Source: Marinobacterium lutimaris (lineage in GTDB: Bacteria; Pseudomonadota; Gammaproteobacteria; Pseudomonadales; Balneatricaceae). Taken from it: a stretch of 64,000 nucleotides of DNA. Position numbers and translations under genes: made by a program. This document shows positions 53,546 through 62,986 of this stretch, in pieces (within the stretch, counting starts at the first letter, position 1; each line of letters begins with the position of its first letter). The stretch spans positions 620,001-684,000 of the forward strand of contig NZ_FNVQ01000001.1 in the NCBI RefSeq assembly GCF_900108065.1, written 5' to 3'. The notes beneath the pieces are model-generated. The model did no database searches. It worked only from the letters and a program-made list of their open reading frames with translations, and had not been told where the DNA came from.

Positions 53546-55918
53546 ATGGCGAAAAAGTCCAGACTCCGCTCCAGGTTTCCGGTCCATCTGAAGCTTGCAC
53601 TGCTGCTGCTTGTCTGCTCACTGCTGGTGCTCGGTGGTGGCGGCTTCTATAAATCCGAGATTGCCCGCGAAACCTTCCGCTATCAGCTCGACGCCCGGTT
53701 TGACCGCCTCGATCAGTTTGCCAGTGCGTTGGCCGTCAACGTCGCCCAGGCGGATCGCGAACAGGTCGTTCACATCCTTAATCTTCTCCTGGCTGAACCC
53801 GACGTGCTGCGGGTCGAGTTGCTCGATGCCGAGGTGCATCCCGTTGTTAATCTGGAAACAGAGGATTACGGCAACATTCAGGTAGAGGGGCGGATCGTGG
53901 TTCCGGTGCCGGATATCTCCGGCAGCGAGAAAGAATCAGGCTGGCTGATCATGGAAGCCAGCGGCCAGAGCCTGGTGGATGCCAACAAATCGATTCTCGA
54001 TGATGCCATTGTTACCCTGGTGCTGATCGTTTCACTGTCCGCGCTGGCGATCCTCGTTTTCCAGGTTCGCTATATCAACCGGCCATTACGGCAACTGCTC
54101 TTCGCTATCGAGCGCTCCCGCAACAGCGGCGAGCTGGTGCGTGTTGGCGACCGCCTGCCCAACGATGAATTTGGTACGATCATCGGCGCCTACAATGAGC
54201 TCCTGATTGAAGTTGAAGACAAGCACCGCTCGTTAAAACGTAGCGAGGCGCGTTTCCGTCACCTCTACAACCGGACGCCGGCGCTGCTGTTCAGCCTGTC
54301 GGAGCGGGGCATTTTCGAGAATGTCAGCGAGCATCTACTCCATCACCTCGGCTACCCGGTCGATCAGGTTCTGGGCCGGCATATCGGTTCCCTGTTGATC
54401 GATCCGGATGATGTGCGCTCTCTGGATACCGCCTTTGAGCGTCTCGCTCACAGGCACCATGCCGAGTTTTATCTAAAACTGCGCAACGCCACCGGTGATG
54501 AACACGCCATGCGCGTCGACGCCACGCCAAACCCTGAAGGGCCGGGTGTTTTGGCGGTGATGACAGATATCACAAGCCTTAACGACGCGCTTAATACCAT
54601 CGAGCGCCAGGCGAACTTTGATAGCCTGACGGGGCTTCCCAACCGGCACCTGTTCAAGATGCTGCTCGGTGAGCAGCTTGAAAGCGCCGCTGCGGCAGAT
54701 GCCGACGGTCAGCAGGGGCTTTCACTGCTGTTTGTCGATCTGGATCGCTTCAAATATATCAACGACACCTATGGCCACCATACCGGCGATAAGCTGCTGA
54801 GGGCTGCGGGCTCGCGCATCCAGAATGTGCTGCCTGCGGGTGATTACGTGGCCCGACTTGGTGGCGATGAGTTCGCCGTGCTGATCCACGGCATTACCGA
54901 CGAAGACGCCCTGATGAGTCTCTCCTCCAGCCTGATTGATCAGCTGGAAACCTCTTTCCAGATCGATCAGTGCACCATGCATATTTCCGCCTCGGTGGGG
55001 ATTGCCGTCTACCAGGGCGAGGAAGCGACGCCGGATCAGTTGCTCAAAAGCGCTGATCTTGCGATGTATCGCGCCAAGGCGGAAGGCCGGGGGCGCGCCT
55101 GCGTGTTTGCACCGGAAGATGAGCAGCGCACTCTGCACCGGGTTAATACCGAATCCCTGTTGCGCGAGGCGCTGGAAGGGGAATATTTCGAACTCCACTA
55201 TCAACCGGTATGTGACCTGGGTACCCAGCGTATTGTCGGCGCCGAGGGTCTGGTGCGCATGAACCACCCGGAGAAAGGGCTGCTTGCACCCGGTGACTTT
55301 ATCGATGTGGCGGAAGAGACCGGGCTGATTGTGCCGCTGGGTGAATGGGTGCTGGAAGAGGGCGCGCGTCAGTTGGCCCAGTGGCACCGCGAACTGGGCT
55401 GCGATATTACCCTGTCGCTGAACGTATCGAGCAAACAGCTGCAGAGTTCGCGTTTTGCCGGACGTGTCGCCGAGATCTGCGAAAAATACTCGGTGCCGTC
55501 CGGGCATCTGGTGCTGGAGATTACCGAGTCGATGTTGATGAATAACAGTGACCAGGTGCTGGATGTGATGAACCGATTGAAGGCTCAGGGCTGCCTGCTG
55601 TCGATCGACGACTTCGGCACCGGCTTCTCCTCCCTCAGTTATCTGCAAAAATTTCCGCTGGATGTGCTCAAAATCGATCGCGCCTTCGTAATGGATATCG
55701 AAGCTAATGAAACGCATAGAGCGCTGGTCAGGGCGATCGTCAGTATGAGCGAGGCGTTGAAGCTGCGTGTGATTACCGAAGGTGTAGAGACCGAAGGGCA
55801 GATGCGCTGTATCCGTCAGCAGGGCTGTGAACTGGGTCAGGGATATTACTTCTCGCGGCCTTTGAAAGCGGCGGTGTTCAATGAATGGATCAGATCGAGC
55901 GAAACGTTGTCAGTATAA
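53546..55918 (+). CDS. Membrane sensor with PAS, GGDEF and EAL domains
   Basis: A 790-residue c-di-GMP enzyme. Two membrane segments (residues about 15-35 and 155-175) enclose a periplasmic sensor. A HAMP-like region, a PAS domain (about 240-350), a GGDEF domain (RLGGDEFAVL intact) and an EAL domain follow. The EAL motif reads EGL, but the glutamate, LEITES, IDDFGTGFSS, LKIDRAFV and ITEGVET positions remain. It could both make and degrade c-di-GMP. GAGGAGG lies unusually far (12 bases) from the ATG. Confidence 0.93.
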   Translation: MAKKSRLRSRFPVHLKLALLLLVCSLLVLGGGGFYKSEIARETFRYQLDARFDRLDQFASALAVNVAQADREQVVHILNLLLAEPDVLRVELLDAEVHPVVNLETEDYGNIQVEGRIVVPVPDISGSEKESGWLIMEASGQSLVDANKSILDDAIVTLVLIVSLSALAILVFQVRYINRPLRQLLFAIERSRNSGELVRVGDRLPNDEFGTIIGAYNELLIEVEDKHRSLKRSEARFRHLYNRTPALLFSLSERGIFENVSEHLLHHLGYPVDQVLGRHIGSLLIDPDDVRSLDTAFERLAHRHHAEFYLKLRNATGDEHAMRVDATPNPEGPGVLAVMTDITSLNDALNTIERQANFDSLTGLPNRHLFKMLLGEQLESAAAADADGQQGLSLLFVDLDRFKYINDTYGHHTGDKLLRAAGSRIQNVLPAGDYVARLGGDEFAVLIHGITDEDALMSLSSSLIDQLETSFQIDQCTMHISASVGIAVYQGEEATPDQLLKSADLAMYRAKAEGRGRACVFAPEDEQRTLHRVNTESLLREALEGEYFELHYQPVCDLGTQRIVGAEGLVRMNHPEKGLLAPGDFIDVAEETGLIVPLGEWVLEEGARQLAQWHRELGCDITLSLNVSSKQLQSSRFAGRVAEICEKYSVPSGHLVLEITESMLMNNSDQVLDVMNRLKAQGCLLSIDDFGTGFSSLSYLQKFPLDVLKIDRAFVMDIEANETHRALVRAIVSMSEALKLRVITEGVETEGQMRCIRQQGCELGQGYYFSRPLKAAVFNEWIRSSETLSV

Positions 55919-55924
55919 AGGAAG

Positions 55925-56028
55925 AAAAAAAAGCGCCCGTCCGGTAGCCGGGGACGGGCGTAAACCGTGAACCGGGTCAGTCAGCTGTGTGGGTCTGACG
56001 TGAACCCGATGAAAGCCTGTCAAAGCGT
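55925..56028 (-). ncRNA. Probable iron-regulated small RNA
   Basis: A minus-strand unit of about 104 bases sits alone between two plus-strand genes. It has a sigma-70 promoter (-35 TTGCTA at 56062-56057, 17-base spacer, -10 TATGAT at 56039-56034) with a Fur-like TAATGATAAT box inside the spacer. It ends in a 9-base GC-rich hairpin (55934-55960) followed by eight T bases, a terminator only in the minus direction. The transcript can fold with GTCAG-CTGAC and CGGGT-ACCCG pairing. Size and promoter resemble RyhB/PrrF RNAs, although no sequence identity is claimed. Confidence 0.72.
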
Positions 56029-56033
56029 TAGTA

Positions 56034-56062
56034 ATCATAATGCGAACCATTATCATTAGCAA
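56034..56062 (-). promoter_or_regulatory. Sigma-70 promoter overlapped by a Fur-box-like sequence
   Basis: The -10 TATGAT matches the consensus at five of six positions and the spacer is 17 bases. The spacer and -35 carry CTAATGATAATGG and an inverted ATTATG, matching about 13 of 19 Fur-box positions. Repression by iron-loaded Fur would follow from this overlap. Confidence 0.65.
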
Positions 56063-56246
56063 GTAATTTCTCAAATATTTTTGCCCGTGTTTTCTACGGC
56101 GCGAGACGCTACACTGTGCGCATCGCTCCAGGCCCCGTAGCTAGAGGGATCGCGGGCTTTTGCCGGTCGGGACGAAGGCGACGTAAAACGTCCTTTGTCG
56201 CGCATGGAAGTGGTGAATCGGTATCTATAATCTTCGGAAAACCAAG

Positions 56247-57995
56247 TTGATCTATTTGGCTTCACACCCAGGTCGCCTGCTGCGCTGTTGCTGCCTTGTT
56301 ATCTCTCTCAGCCTGCCGGTTACCGCCGTGGCAGAAGTGACTGTGCAGGTCGAGGGCGTGGATGGCGCCATGCAGGAGGGACTGCGCAGTACTCTTTCGA
56401 TTGCCTCTTTGCCTGCCGACGCAGAGCCCTCCGATGCGCGAGTCCGTTATCTGCACCGCAATGCGGAAGATCAGTTGCGCAATGCACTCCAGGCTTACAG
56501 TTATTTCAATCCGCAGATCGACAGCAGGCTCGAGCGCACCGAAAGCGGTTGGCTGGCGACCTATGAGGTCAATCCTGGCCCCGCCGTGCTGATCGAGGAT
56601 CAGAAGCTGGAACTGCTGGGCGAAGGCGCCGACAGCGGCCTGTTCGATGCCTGGCTTAAATCTCCGGTGCTGGCCAGCGGCGAAAAGCTGGACCAGCAGG
56701 CCTATGACGCCCTTAAAGCCGATCTGCTGGAACTGGCGGCATCGGAGGGTTACCACGATGCTCGGTTTACCGAGTCAAAGATCGAGGTCTACCCCGAGGA
56801 TAATCGGGCGCGGATAGCGCTGACCTTCGATACGGGGCCCTCTTACACCATCAGCGAGATCAATTTTGGCGAGGCACCTGTACGTGAGTCTTTGCTGCGA
56901 CGTTATCAGACGGTCCAGGCTGGCGATCCGGTGCGTAACGATGAGTTGATCCTGATGCAGCGAGGGCTGATCGACAGCGATTACTTTGAGCTGGTCGATG
57001 TTCAGCCGGATTGGTCCCAGGCCGATGAGCAGCACCGGGTGCCGGTGCAGGTGACCATGAACCCCAATAAACGTACTGCTTATCGTTTTGGTGCCGGTTA
57101 CGGTACCGATACCGGTGCCAGGGTGAGTGTCAGGCAGGATCGGCGCTGGGTAAACGACCGTGGGCACAGCATGGATACCAAGCTTGAGCTTTCTGAGGTC
57201 ACCAACACTCTGAGCAGCGAGTACGGTATTCCCGGCGTTAATCCTCTGAACGACAGTTACGCGATACAGGCGCTTTACGAGCAGGAAACCACGGATACCA
57301 CCGATACCGAAAAGTGGTCTTTGGCAGCGCTGGACAAACGGTTGCGCGGCAACCAGAGCTGGAACTACGGCTTGATCCTGGAGCAGGAGAAATTCAGCTT
57401 TGGTGATGATGAGCAGAGTACACTGCTGCTGGTGCCGGAGTTGGATTGGGAGATCAGCAAGGCGGATGACCGCCTTAATACCCGCAACGGCTACCGGCTG
57501 GGGATCAAGCTCAGCGGTGCTGAAGAGAATATCGTATCTGACCTGACCTTTGCCCAGGTCGAGGTGGATGCCAAGGTCGTTAAATCCCTGGGTGATGACT
57601 GGCGCTTTCTTGGCCGTACCCAGTTGGGTGCAACGGCGGTGGAAGATTTTGAACACATGCCATCATCAAGGCGGTTTTTTGCCGGTGGTGATAACAGCGT
57701 GCGTGGTTACACCTACAAGGAATTGGGGCCTGAGGATGATGAAGGCAACGTACGTGGTGGCCGATATCTGATGACATACAGTGCGGAGTTCGATTATCGC
57801 GTCGCCGGTAACTGGCGGGCGGCGGTGTTCTACGATGCCGGTAATGCGGTTGATTCGCTCACTACTGCGCTGAAGCACTCCGCCGGTGTCGGTGCCCGTT
57901 GGCAGTCGCCGATCGGGCCGATACGGGTGGATTTGGCGAAACCTCTGGATGATGACGGCTTCCGCATCCACTTCTCGCTGGGGCCAGACCTATGA
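56247..57995 (+). CDS. tamA: Translocation and assembly module outer-membrane protein TamA
   Basis: A 582-residue Omp85-family protein with a signal peptide (LLRCCCLVISLSLPVTAVA), three POTRA domains (about residues 30-265) and a C-terminal 16-strand barrel. The barrel has the RFFAGGDNSVRGYTYKELGP motif typical of TamA/BamA (RGY). It starts at TTG 56247. It works with TamB to insert outer-membrane proteins and move lipids. Confidence 0.93.
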   Translation: MIYLASHPGRLLRCCCLVISLSLPVTAVAEVTVQVEGVDGAMQEGLRSTLSIASLPADAEPSDARVRYLHRNAEDQLRNALQAYSYFNPQIDSRLERTESGWLATYEVNPGPAVLIEDQKLELLGEGADSGLFDAWLKSPVLASGEKLDQQAYDALKADLLELAASEGYHDARFTESKIEVYPEDNRARIALTFDTGPSYTISEINFGEAPVRESLLRRYQTVQAGDPVRNDELILMQRGLIDSDYFELVDVQPDWSQADEQHRVPVQVTMNPNKRTAYRFGAGYGTDTGARVSVRQDRRWVNDRGHSMDTKLELSEVTNTLSSEYGIPGVNPLNDSYAIQALYEQETTDTTDTEKWSLAALDKRLRGNQSWNYGLILEQEKFSFGDDEQSTLLLVPELDWEISKADDRLNTRNGYRLGIKLSGAEENIVSDLTFAQVEVDAKVVKSLGDDWRFLGRTQLGATAVEDFEHMPSSRRFFAGGDNSVRGYTYKELGPEDDEGNVRGGRYLMTYSAEFDYRVAGNWRAAVFYDAGNAVDSLTTALKHSAGVGARWQSPIGPIRVDLAKPLDDDGFRIHFSLGPDL

Positions 57996-60900
57996 GGCGT
58001 TCCCTGCGGTGGATACGCCGCCTGCTGTTAGCCCTGCTCGTACTGATTATTCTGCTGCTTGCGGTGATGATCTTTCTGGTCAGCAGCGAAACCGGGACAC
58101 GCTGGGTGTTCGACCTGGCGCAGCGCTGGGTGCCTGCGTTGCAGGTAGACAGCATCAAGGGGGCGTTGACTGGGCCTTTGGATCTGGAAGGCGTCAGTTT
58201 CCGCCCGCCACAGGGCAGCGGTGTTGAACTGGATCGCCTGCAGCTGGAGTGGTCGCCGGGTAAGCTTTTCTCTGCACAGCTCTCGGTGCAACGCCTGGCG
58301 CTGGGTGGGCTATTGATCCTACCGGGTGAGCCAGCGAGCGCCGAGCCTGAAAGCCAGGGACCTTACACCGGGTTCAGTCTGCCGGACAGCATCGCGCTGC
58401 CGCTGGGTATCGATATTCAGGAGGTGTCGCTAAACGGTCTGCGTATCGATGGTCAGCCTGACGCGCTGGTGAACAGCCTTAAGATCAAGACTCATATGGC
58501 GCAGAGCGACCTTGTGCTTGATCAGTTCTCTCTTGACGCGCCGATGGGGACTGCCTCGCTAACAGGCCAGATGTCGCTCAAGGGGGACTACCCGCTTGAC
58601 CTCACCTCCGACCTGCTGCTGCGTCTGCCGGAGCGCCCGGAGATTGCGCTCAAGGGCAGGTTACAGGGACCACTGGATGCAATAGCGCTAACACAGGATG
58701 TCAGCGGTCCGCTACGCGCCAGGCTGGATGCCGAACTTGAAGGCGTCACCGGCCGTGAGCCGCACTGGCAGGCTCAGTTGGGGCTTGAAACTATCGATCT
58801 GGTTGCACTGGCTCCGGAAGCGGCCGCAGCCGAGCTCAGCGACATTAGTGCCAGGCTGGAAGCCAGCGGCAGCTTTAGCGGGGCTGAGCTCTCACTGAAT
58901 GGCGGCTTCAGTCAGGCGCAGACCGGGCCGATGCAGCTTTCGCTGCAAGCCAGTGCCGATACCGAGCGAGCCGAGATCAAGCAGCTGAATCTGGTTCAAA
59001 CTGAGGGCCCCGCCCGGGTCGAGCTGACCGGACATATCGCGCCATTGACGCCGGAGGGCGAGCTGGCACTGGACTTCAACTGGAGCGATCTTGCATATCC
59101 AATGGTTGGCGCTGAGCCTCAGTTCGCCTCACCCAAGGGGTCATTGCTGCTCAGTGGTACGCTGAACGGTTATCTCGCTGAGCTGGATATCGGTGTGCAG
59201 GCGCCGCCACTCGAAGCGATCAGCCTGACGGGGGAGGCCCGCGGCAACCTGCAGGCCATCGACAGCTTGGATCTGATTGCCCAGGCGCCGGAAGGCCGCG
59301 CCGAGATCAGTGGTTCGGCAGCCTGGCAGCCGATGCCGGTGTGGAACGTAAATATCGAGGCGGATCAGCTGGACCCCGGCTACTTTGTCGCCGAGTGGCC
59401 GGGCAAAATTTCCGCGCTGATCCATACCGAGGGGCAGATCGACGCCGAACCTGCGCTCAGCGCCCGTATCGAAAGACTGGGCGGTACCCTGCGACAGCAG
59501 CCCCTGTCGGGCCAGGGCGAGGTCAGTCTGAGTGGCGGCGTTTGGCAGTTACAGGGGCTCGATCTAGGCTGGAGTGACGCCAAGGTCTCCGCCAGTGGCG
59601 AGGTTGGCGAGGCGATCGCGCTGAATTTCGATCTGAGTCTACCGGCTCTGGACAAGTTGCTGCCGGATGCCGGCGGCCAGCTCAATGCCAGCGGTACGGT
59701 GGGTGGTACTCCCGCCATGCCTGCCATTGAAGCAAACCTCTCCGGTTCTGCGCTACGTTGGCAGAGTTACCAGGTTGGCGCCGTGGACGGGCGTGTCAAT
59801 TTCGACCCGCAGTGGCGCAGCGCTGCAGATATAGCGCTTCAGGCCAGCGCATTAAACCTGGCCGGTCAGGTGATCGACAGTGTCAATCTGGCAGTAAGCG
59901 GAACCGACCAGGCGTTGAATACCGAGCTTGATGTGAAGGCCGGGGAGGACAGCCTCAGTGCTGCGCTCGATGGTAGCCTGAGGCTTGAAGAAACCGAATG
60001 GGGCTTCGATGGTCGGTTAAGCAAACTGGCCGTGACCCAGAGTGCGGCCGGTACCTGGCGTCTCAATCAACCCGCTGCGTTGAGTCTGGCGCCAAATCGC
60101 TATCGTCTTGATCAGCTTTGTCTGGCGGCACAGGCCGGGCAGGGGCGTCTCTGTGCCCAGGGCAGCCTTGAAGATAGCGCGATACTGGGGCAGTTCAGCC
60201 TGGATCAGCTGCCGCTTGCCCTGGTTCAGCCCTACCTGCCACCGGGCGCCGAGATCAAAGGCTATGTAGATGGTGAGGGTCGATTCGAGAGCCAGGGCCA
60301 GCGCATGGATTATGCGCTGAAGATTGAGCTGCCCGAGGCCGGTGTCAGCTCTGCCGAGCGGGATCTGGCGCTTACACTCGATACCACGGCGCTGACTGTG
60401 GAAGGCGACCAGAAGCTGGCGCAGGTGCGCTTTAATGCCCCCCTGCCTGAATTGAAAGGCTCGCTAAACGCCAGTATTGATATCGATAACCCGACCACCG
60501 ATCCTGGCCTTGAGGGTCAGGTCCGGCTTGATCTCCCTCAACTGGATGCACTTAACGTGCTCAGCGCCGACCTGGTGATCCATAAGGGTCAGGCCCGTGC
60601 CGATCTCGACCTGGCCGGCAAGGTCTCAGCGCCGCAGGTGCGCGGTCAACTGCTGCTGGATGAAGGCGATATGGAGATCCCGGCGTTTGGCCTGCATCTG
60701 ACCGATATGCGCGTTAATCTGAGAGACTCGGATACGCCGGATAAGCTGCTGCTCGATGGTACTGTGACCAGCGGAGAGGGCAGCCTGGTACTTGCCGGTG
60801 AGCTCTGGCCGCTTGAGAGCCGTATCGATGCCACCTTGAAAGGCGAGAATTTTCAGGCTGTAGATACCCGTGAAATGGCGGTGCGGATCTCTACCGATAT

Positions 60901-61762
60901 GTCACTGGCGGTGGACCCCGAGCGTATCGCCGTGGGCGGTAAGTTGATTGTCCCCGAAGCGTTGATCAGACCGCCCAAGGCGTCGCCGAACGCGGCCAGT
61001 CGTTCTGCGGATCTGGTGGTGATCGAAGAGGGAGCCGACGGTGAACAGGCGCTGGGACCTGCGTTGGATCTGGATCTGAGTGTTGAGCTTGGTGACAACG
61101 TGCGTGTCGATGCCTTTGGTTTTACCGGTCTGCTCAGGGGCGCCCTGCGAGTGCAGCAGCAGGGGCAGGGTGTGCCACGCGGCACGGGAAGGCTGGGTGT
61201 CCAGAGCGGTGAGTACACCCTGTACGGCCAGCAGCTGACTATCACCCGGGGTGATGTGCTGTTCACCGGTGGTCCGGTGACCAATCCTGGCCTTGATCTG
61301 CGAGTTGACCGTGAGGTCGAGGATGTCACCGTGGGCGCGGTGGTCTCAGGCACTCTGCGCACGCCGGATCTGGCGTTGACCTCCAGCCCCTCGATGCCGG
61401 ATAACCATATTCTTTCCTACCTTGTGCTTGGGCGGGCGCCAGGGTCGGCATCCTCCGGCGAGCAGCAGATGCTGATGCGTATGGCGCTGGCGCTGGCCGG
61501 TGGGCAGAAGATCGCCGGCCGTATCCAGGAAACCTTCCACGTGGATGAGGTGGGGATCGGCTCCGGTGATTCGGGAGAGGATACCTCTTTCTATATCGGC
61601 AAGTACCTGACGCCGGATCTCTATATCAAGTACGGCGTGGGTCTGGGCGATACGGTGAACACCTTCCTGGTGCGGTATCGACTGGCGACGCGCTGGCTGC
61701 TTGAGTCGACAACCAGCTCTGAGGCCAGCGGCGGCGATCTGATCTACAGCTTTGAGCGCTGA
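57992..61762 (+). CDS. tamB: Translocation and assembly module inner-membrane protein TamB
   Basis: A 1256-residue protein with one N-terminal membrane anchor (LLLALLVLIILLLAVMIFLV) and a long beta-taco periplasmic body of repeated strands. The C-terminal DUF490/TamB domain includes GDVLFTGGPVTNPGLDLRVD and ILSYLVLGRAPG, ending with a barrel-like aromatic residue. Overlaps tamA by four bases (ATGA). Confidence 0.95.
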   Translation: MRRSLRWIRRLLLALLVLIILLLAVMIFLVSSETGTRWVFDLAQRWVPALQVDSIKGALTGPLDLEGVSFRPPQGSGVELDRLQLEWSPGKLFSAQLSVQRLALGGLLILPGEPASAEPESQGPYTGFSLPDSIALPLGIDIQEVSLNGLRIDGQPDALVNSLKIKTHMAQSDLVLDQFSLDAPMGTASLTGQMSLKGDYPLDLTSDLLLRLPERPEIALKGRLQGPLDAIALTQDVSGPLRARLDAELEGVTGREPHWQAQLGLETIDLVALAPEAAAAELSDISARLEASGSFSGAELSLNGGFSQAQTGPMQLSLQASADTERAEIKQLNLVQTEGPARVELTGHIAPLTPEGELALDFNWSDLAYPMVGAEPQFASPKGSLLLSGTLNGYLAELDIGVQAPPLEAISLTGEARGNLQAIDSLDLIAQAPEGRAEISGSAAWQPMPVWNVNIEADQLDPGYFVAEWPGKISALIHTEGQIDAEPALSARIERLGGTLRQQPLSGQGEVSLSGGVWQLQGLDLGWSDAKVSASGEVGEAIALNFDLSLPALDKLLPDAGGQLNASGTVGGTPAMPAIEANLSGSALRWQSYQVGAVDGRVNFDPQWRSAADIALQASALNLAGQVIDSVNLAVSGTDQALNTELDVKAGEDSLSAALDGSLRLEETEWGFDGRLSKLAVTQSAAGTWRLNQPAALSLAPNRYRLDQLCLAAQAGQGRLCAQGSLEDSAILGQFSLDQLPLALVQPYLPPGAEIKGYVDGEGRFESQGQRMDYALKIELPEAGVSSAERDLALTLDTTALTVEGDQKLAQVRFNAPLPELKGSLNASIDIDNPTTDPGLEGQVRLDLPQLDALNVLSADLVIHKGQARADLDLAGKVSAPQVRGQLLLDEGDMEIPAFGLHLTDMRVNLRDSDTPDKLLLDGTVTSGEGSLVLAGELWPLESRIDATLKGENFQAVDTREMAVRISTDMSLAVDPERIAVGGKLIVPEALIRPPKASPNAASRSADLVVIEEGADGEQALGPALDLDLSVELGDNVRVDAFGFTGLLRGALRVQQQGQGVPRGTGRLGVQSGEYTLYGQQLTITRGDVLFTGGPVTNPGLDLRVDREVEDVTVGAVVSGTLRTPDLALTSSPSMPDNHILSYLVLGRAPGSASSGEQQMLMRMALALAGGQKIAGRIQETFHVDEVGIGSGDSGEDTSFYIGKYLTPDLYIKYGVGLGDTVNTFLVRYRLATRWLLESTTSSEASGGDLIYSFER

Positions 61763-61812
61763 TCGTCGGCCGGCTTAACTTGTGGGTTAAGTTCTGGTTT
61801 AAGTTGAGAGGG

Positions 61813-61840
61813 CTGGCGGAGGCGTTGCTCGCCTCGCCAG
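61813..61840. terminator. Stem-loop between tamB and a convergent gene
   Basis: CTGGCG-G-AGGCG (61813-61824) pairs with CGCCT-CGCCAG (61830-61840), with one bulged G and a TTGCT loop. It probably ends tamB and the convergent small-protein gene, although T runs are short. Confidence 0.55.
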
Positions 61841-61852
61841 TCAGTCGCTGCT

Positions 61853-62176
61853 TCAATACTGGCGGCCGGGGCGACCTTTAACTTCCGCTATGTCCTCAAC
61901 CTCCATGCTGCTGGCGTCGGCTCTCATGCGGCGCCGGTCCAGCTCCTCGCTGCTCACTGCGAGAACGGCACTGGCCTCGGTCTGGATGCTATTGCTGTAG
62001 CTGCGCATTCCTCGGCGTGTCTGTTCCTGGCTGATATTTTCGTTTTCGCTGAGCGCTGCTGTATCGGTGTATTCCGTGGTGGGTGCCAGGCTGACTCCGA
62101 TATAAAAAATCAGAGCGCTGGCCAGCGCTATGCCTTCGATTGCGTGCCAGTGTCCGTGAAATGTCATCGTGTTCAT
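61853..62176 (-). CDS. Small membrane protein of unknown function
   Basis: A 107-residue protein from ATG 62176 (GGAG eight bases upstream). An N-terminal histidine-rich patch (MTFHGHWHAIEG) leads into one membrane segment (ALASALIFYIGVSLAP), followed by a long acidic and basic soluble tail. I do not recognise the family. A perfect CCCCC-ATATA-GGGGG palindrome lies about 64-79 bases upstream of the start, and the gene follows the response-regulator gene on the same strand. Confidence 0.65.
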   Translation of the reverse strand: MNTMTFHGHWHAIEGIALASALIFYIGVSLAPTTEYTDTAALSENENISQEQTRRGMRSYSNSIQTEASAVLAVSSEELDRRRMRADASSMEVEDIAEVKGRPGRQY

Positions 62177-62239
62177 AGCCGTTCTCCAATCGCTGACTGA
62201 GTGTATTTAAAGGCTAGAAGACGGGCGAAACCGCGCTAT

Positions 62240-62254
62240 CCCCCATATAGGGGG
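62240..62254. promoter_or_regulatory. CCCCC-ATATA-GGGGG palindrome
   Basis: A perfect 15-base palindrome lies between the response-regulator stop and the small membrane-protein start. Such short GC-armed palindromes are typical sites for NarL/FixJ-type regulators, and the adjacent gene encodes one. Confidence 0.55.
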
Positions 62255-62347
62255 GCGCTATGTTTATCTGATATGAGCAGGTGAATAACCCGCGCTGGTC
62301 GCGGTCGGTTGCGGCTGGCTCAGTGCTAATGGGGAAAGGCTTGAGGT

Positions 62348-62986
62348 TTAGCTGGCCAGACCGCTATCAAGGGCGATGCGTGTTGCCTCTACACGGGATC
62401 TGATGTTCAGCTTCTTGTAGATCGACTTTACATGGTCGTTGGCCGTGTAGGTCGATATATCCAACTCCCGAGCGATCTGCTTGCGTGATGCGCCCCTGGC
62501 GATCAGTTTTAAAACCTCCCGCTCTCTCACCGTAAGCAGTTCGTTAAGCGCCCCATTGGGCCGGGGTGGTTCACTGAAGTGGGCGATAATACGGCTGGCC
62601 ATGGCCGGTGATAGCGGAGGCTGGCCGGACAGCATTCCTTTAAGGTGTTCGGCCAGCATCTGTGGCGGCTCTGACTTGAGCAGATAGCCGCTGGCACCGG
62701 CGCGCAATGAATTAAACAGGCTTTCGTCGTCATCGGCGACGGTGGCCACGACGCAGTGGGTGCTGGGTTGCTCCCTGGTGATTCGATTCAGGGTTTCGAT
62801 GCCGCAGCCGTCGGGCAGGTTAAGGTCAAGAATCGCCAGGTCAAAACGATGCCGGTCGAGTAGGGAGGCCGCTCCTTTGATGCTGGTGGCCAGGTGAATC
62901 TGAACGGGACCGAAGGCGAGCTTGATGGCGTGCTCAATCAGAACGGACCATTCCACATAATCCTCAAGTAGCAGGACGTTTTTCAT
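62348..62986 (-). CDS. NarL/FixJ-type response regulator
   Basis: A 212-residue regulator. ATG 62986 follows CAGGAAACAACC and overlaps the kinase gene by 23 bases. The receiver domain (residues about 1-120) has the acidic pair in LLLEDYVEW, the phospho-acceptor aspartate in LAILDLNLPDG and the lysine in YLLKSEPP. The LuxR-type helix-turn-helix (about 145-205) reads LTVREREVLKLIARGASRKQ followed by IARELDISTYTANDHVKSIY. Its partner is the overlapping Amt-kinase. Confidence 0.93.
   Translation of the reverse strand: MKNVLLLEDYVEWSVLIEHAIKLAFGPVQIHLATSIKGAASLLDRHRFDLAILDLNLPDGCGIETLNRITREQPSTHCVVATVADDDESLFNSLRAGASGYLLKSEPPQMLAEHLKGMLSGQPPLSPAMASRIIAHFSEPPRPNGALNELLTVREREVLKLIARGASRKQIARELDISTYTANDHVKSIYKKLNIRSRVEATRIALDSGLAS

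Noticed and set aside
54722-55717. A 331-residue minus-strand frame opposite the GGDEF-EAL gene
   Set aside because: Shadow of a gene with clear catalytic motifs.
56071-56265. A 64-residue minus-strand frame before tamA
   Set aside because: No ribosome site; it overlaps the tamA start and lies upstream of the small-RNA promoter.
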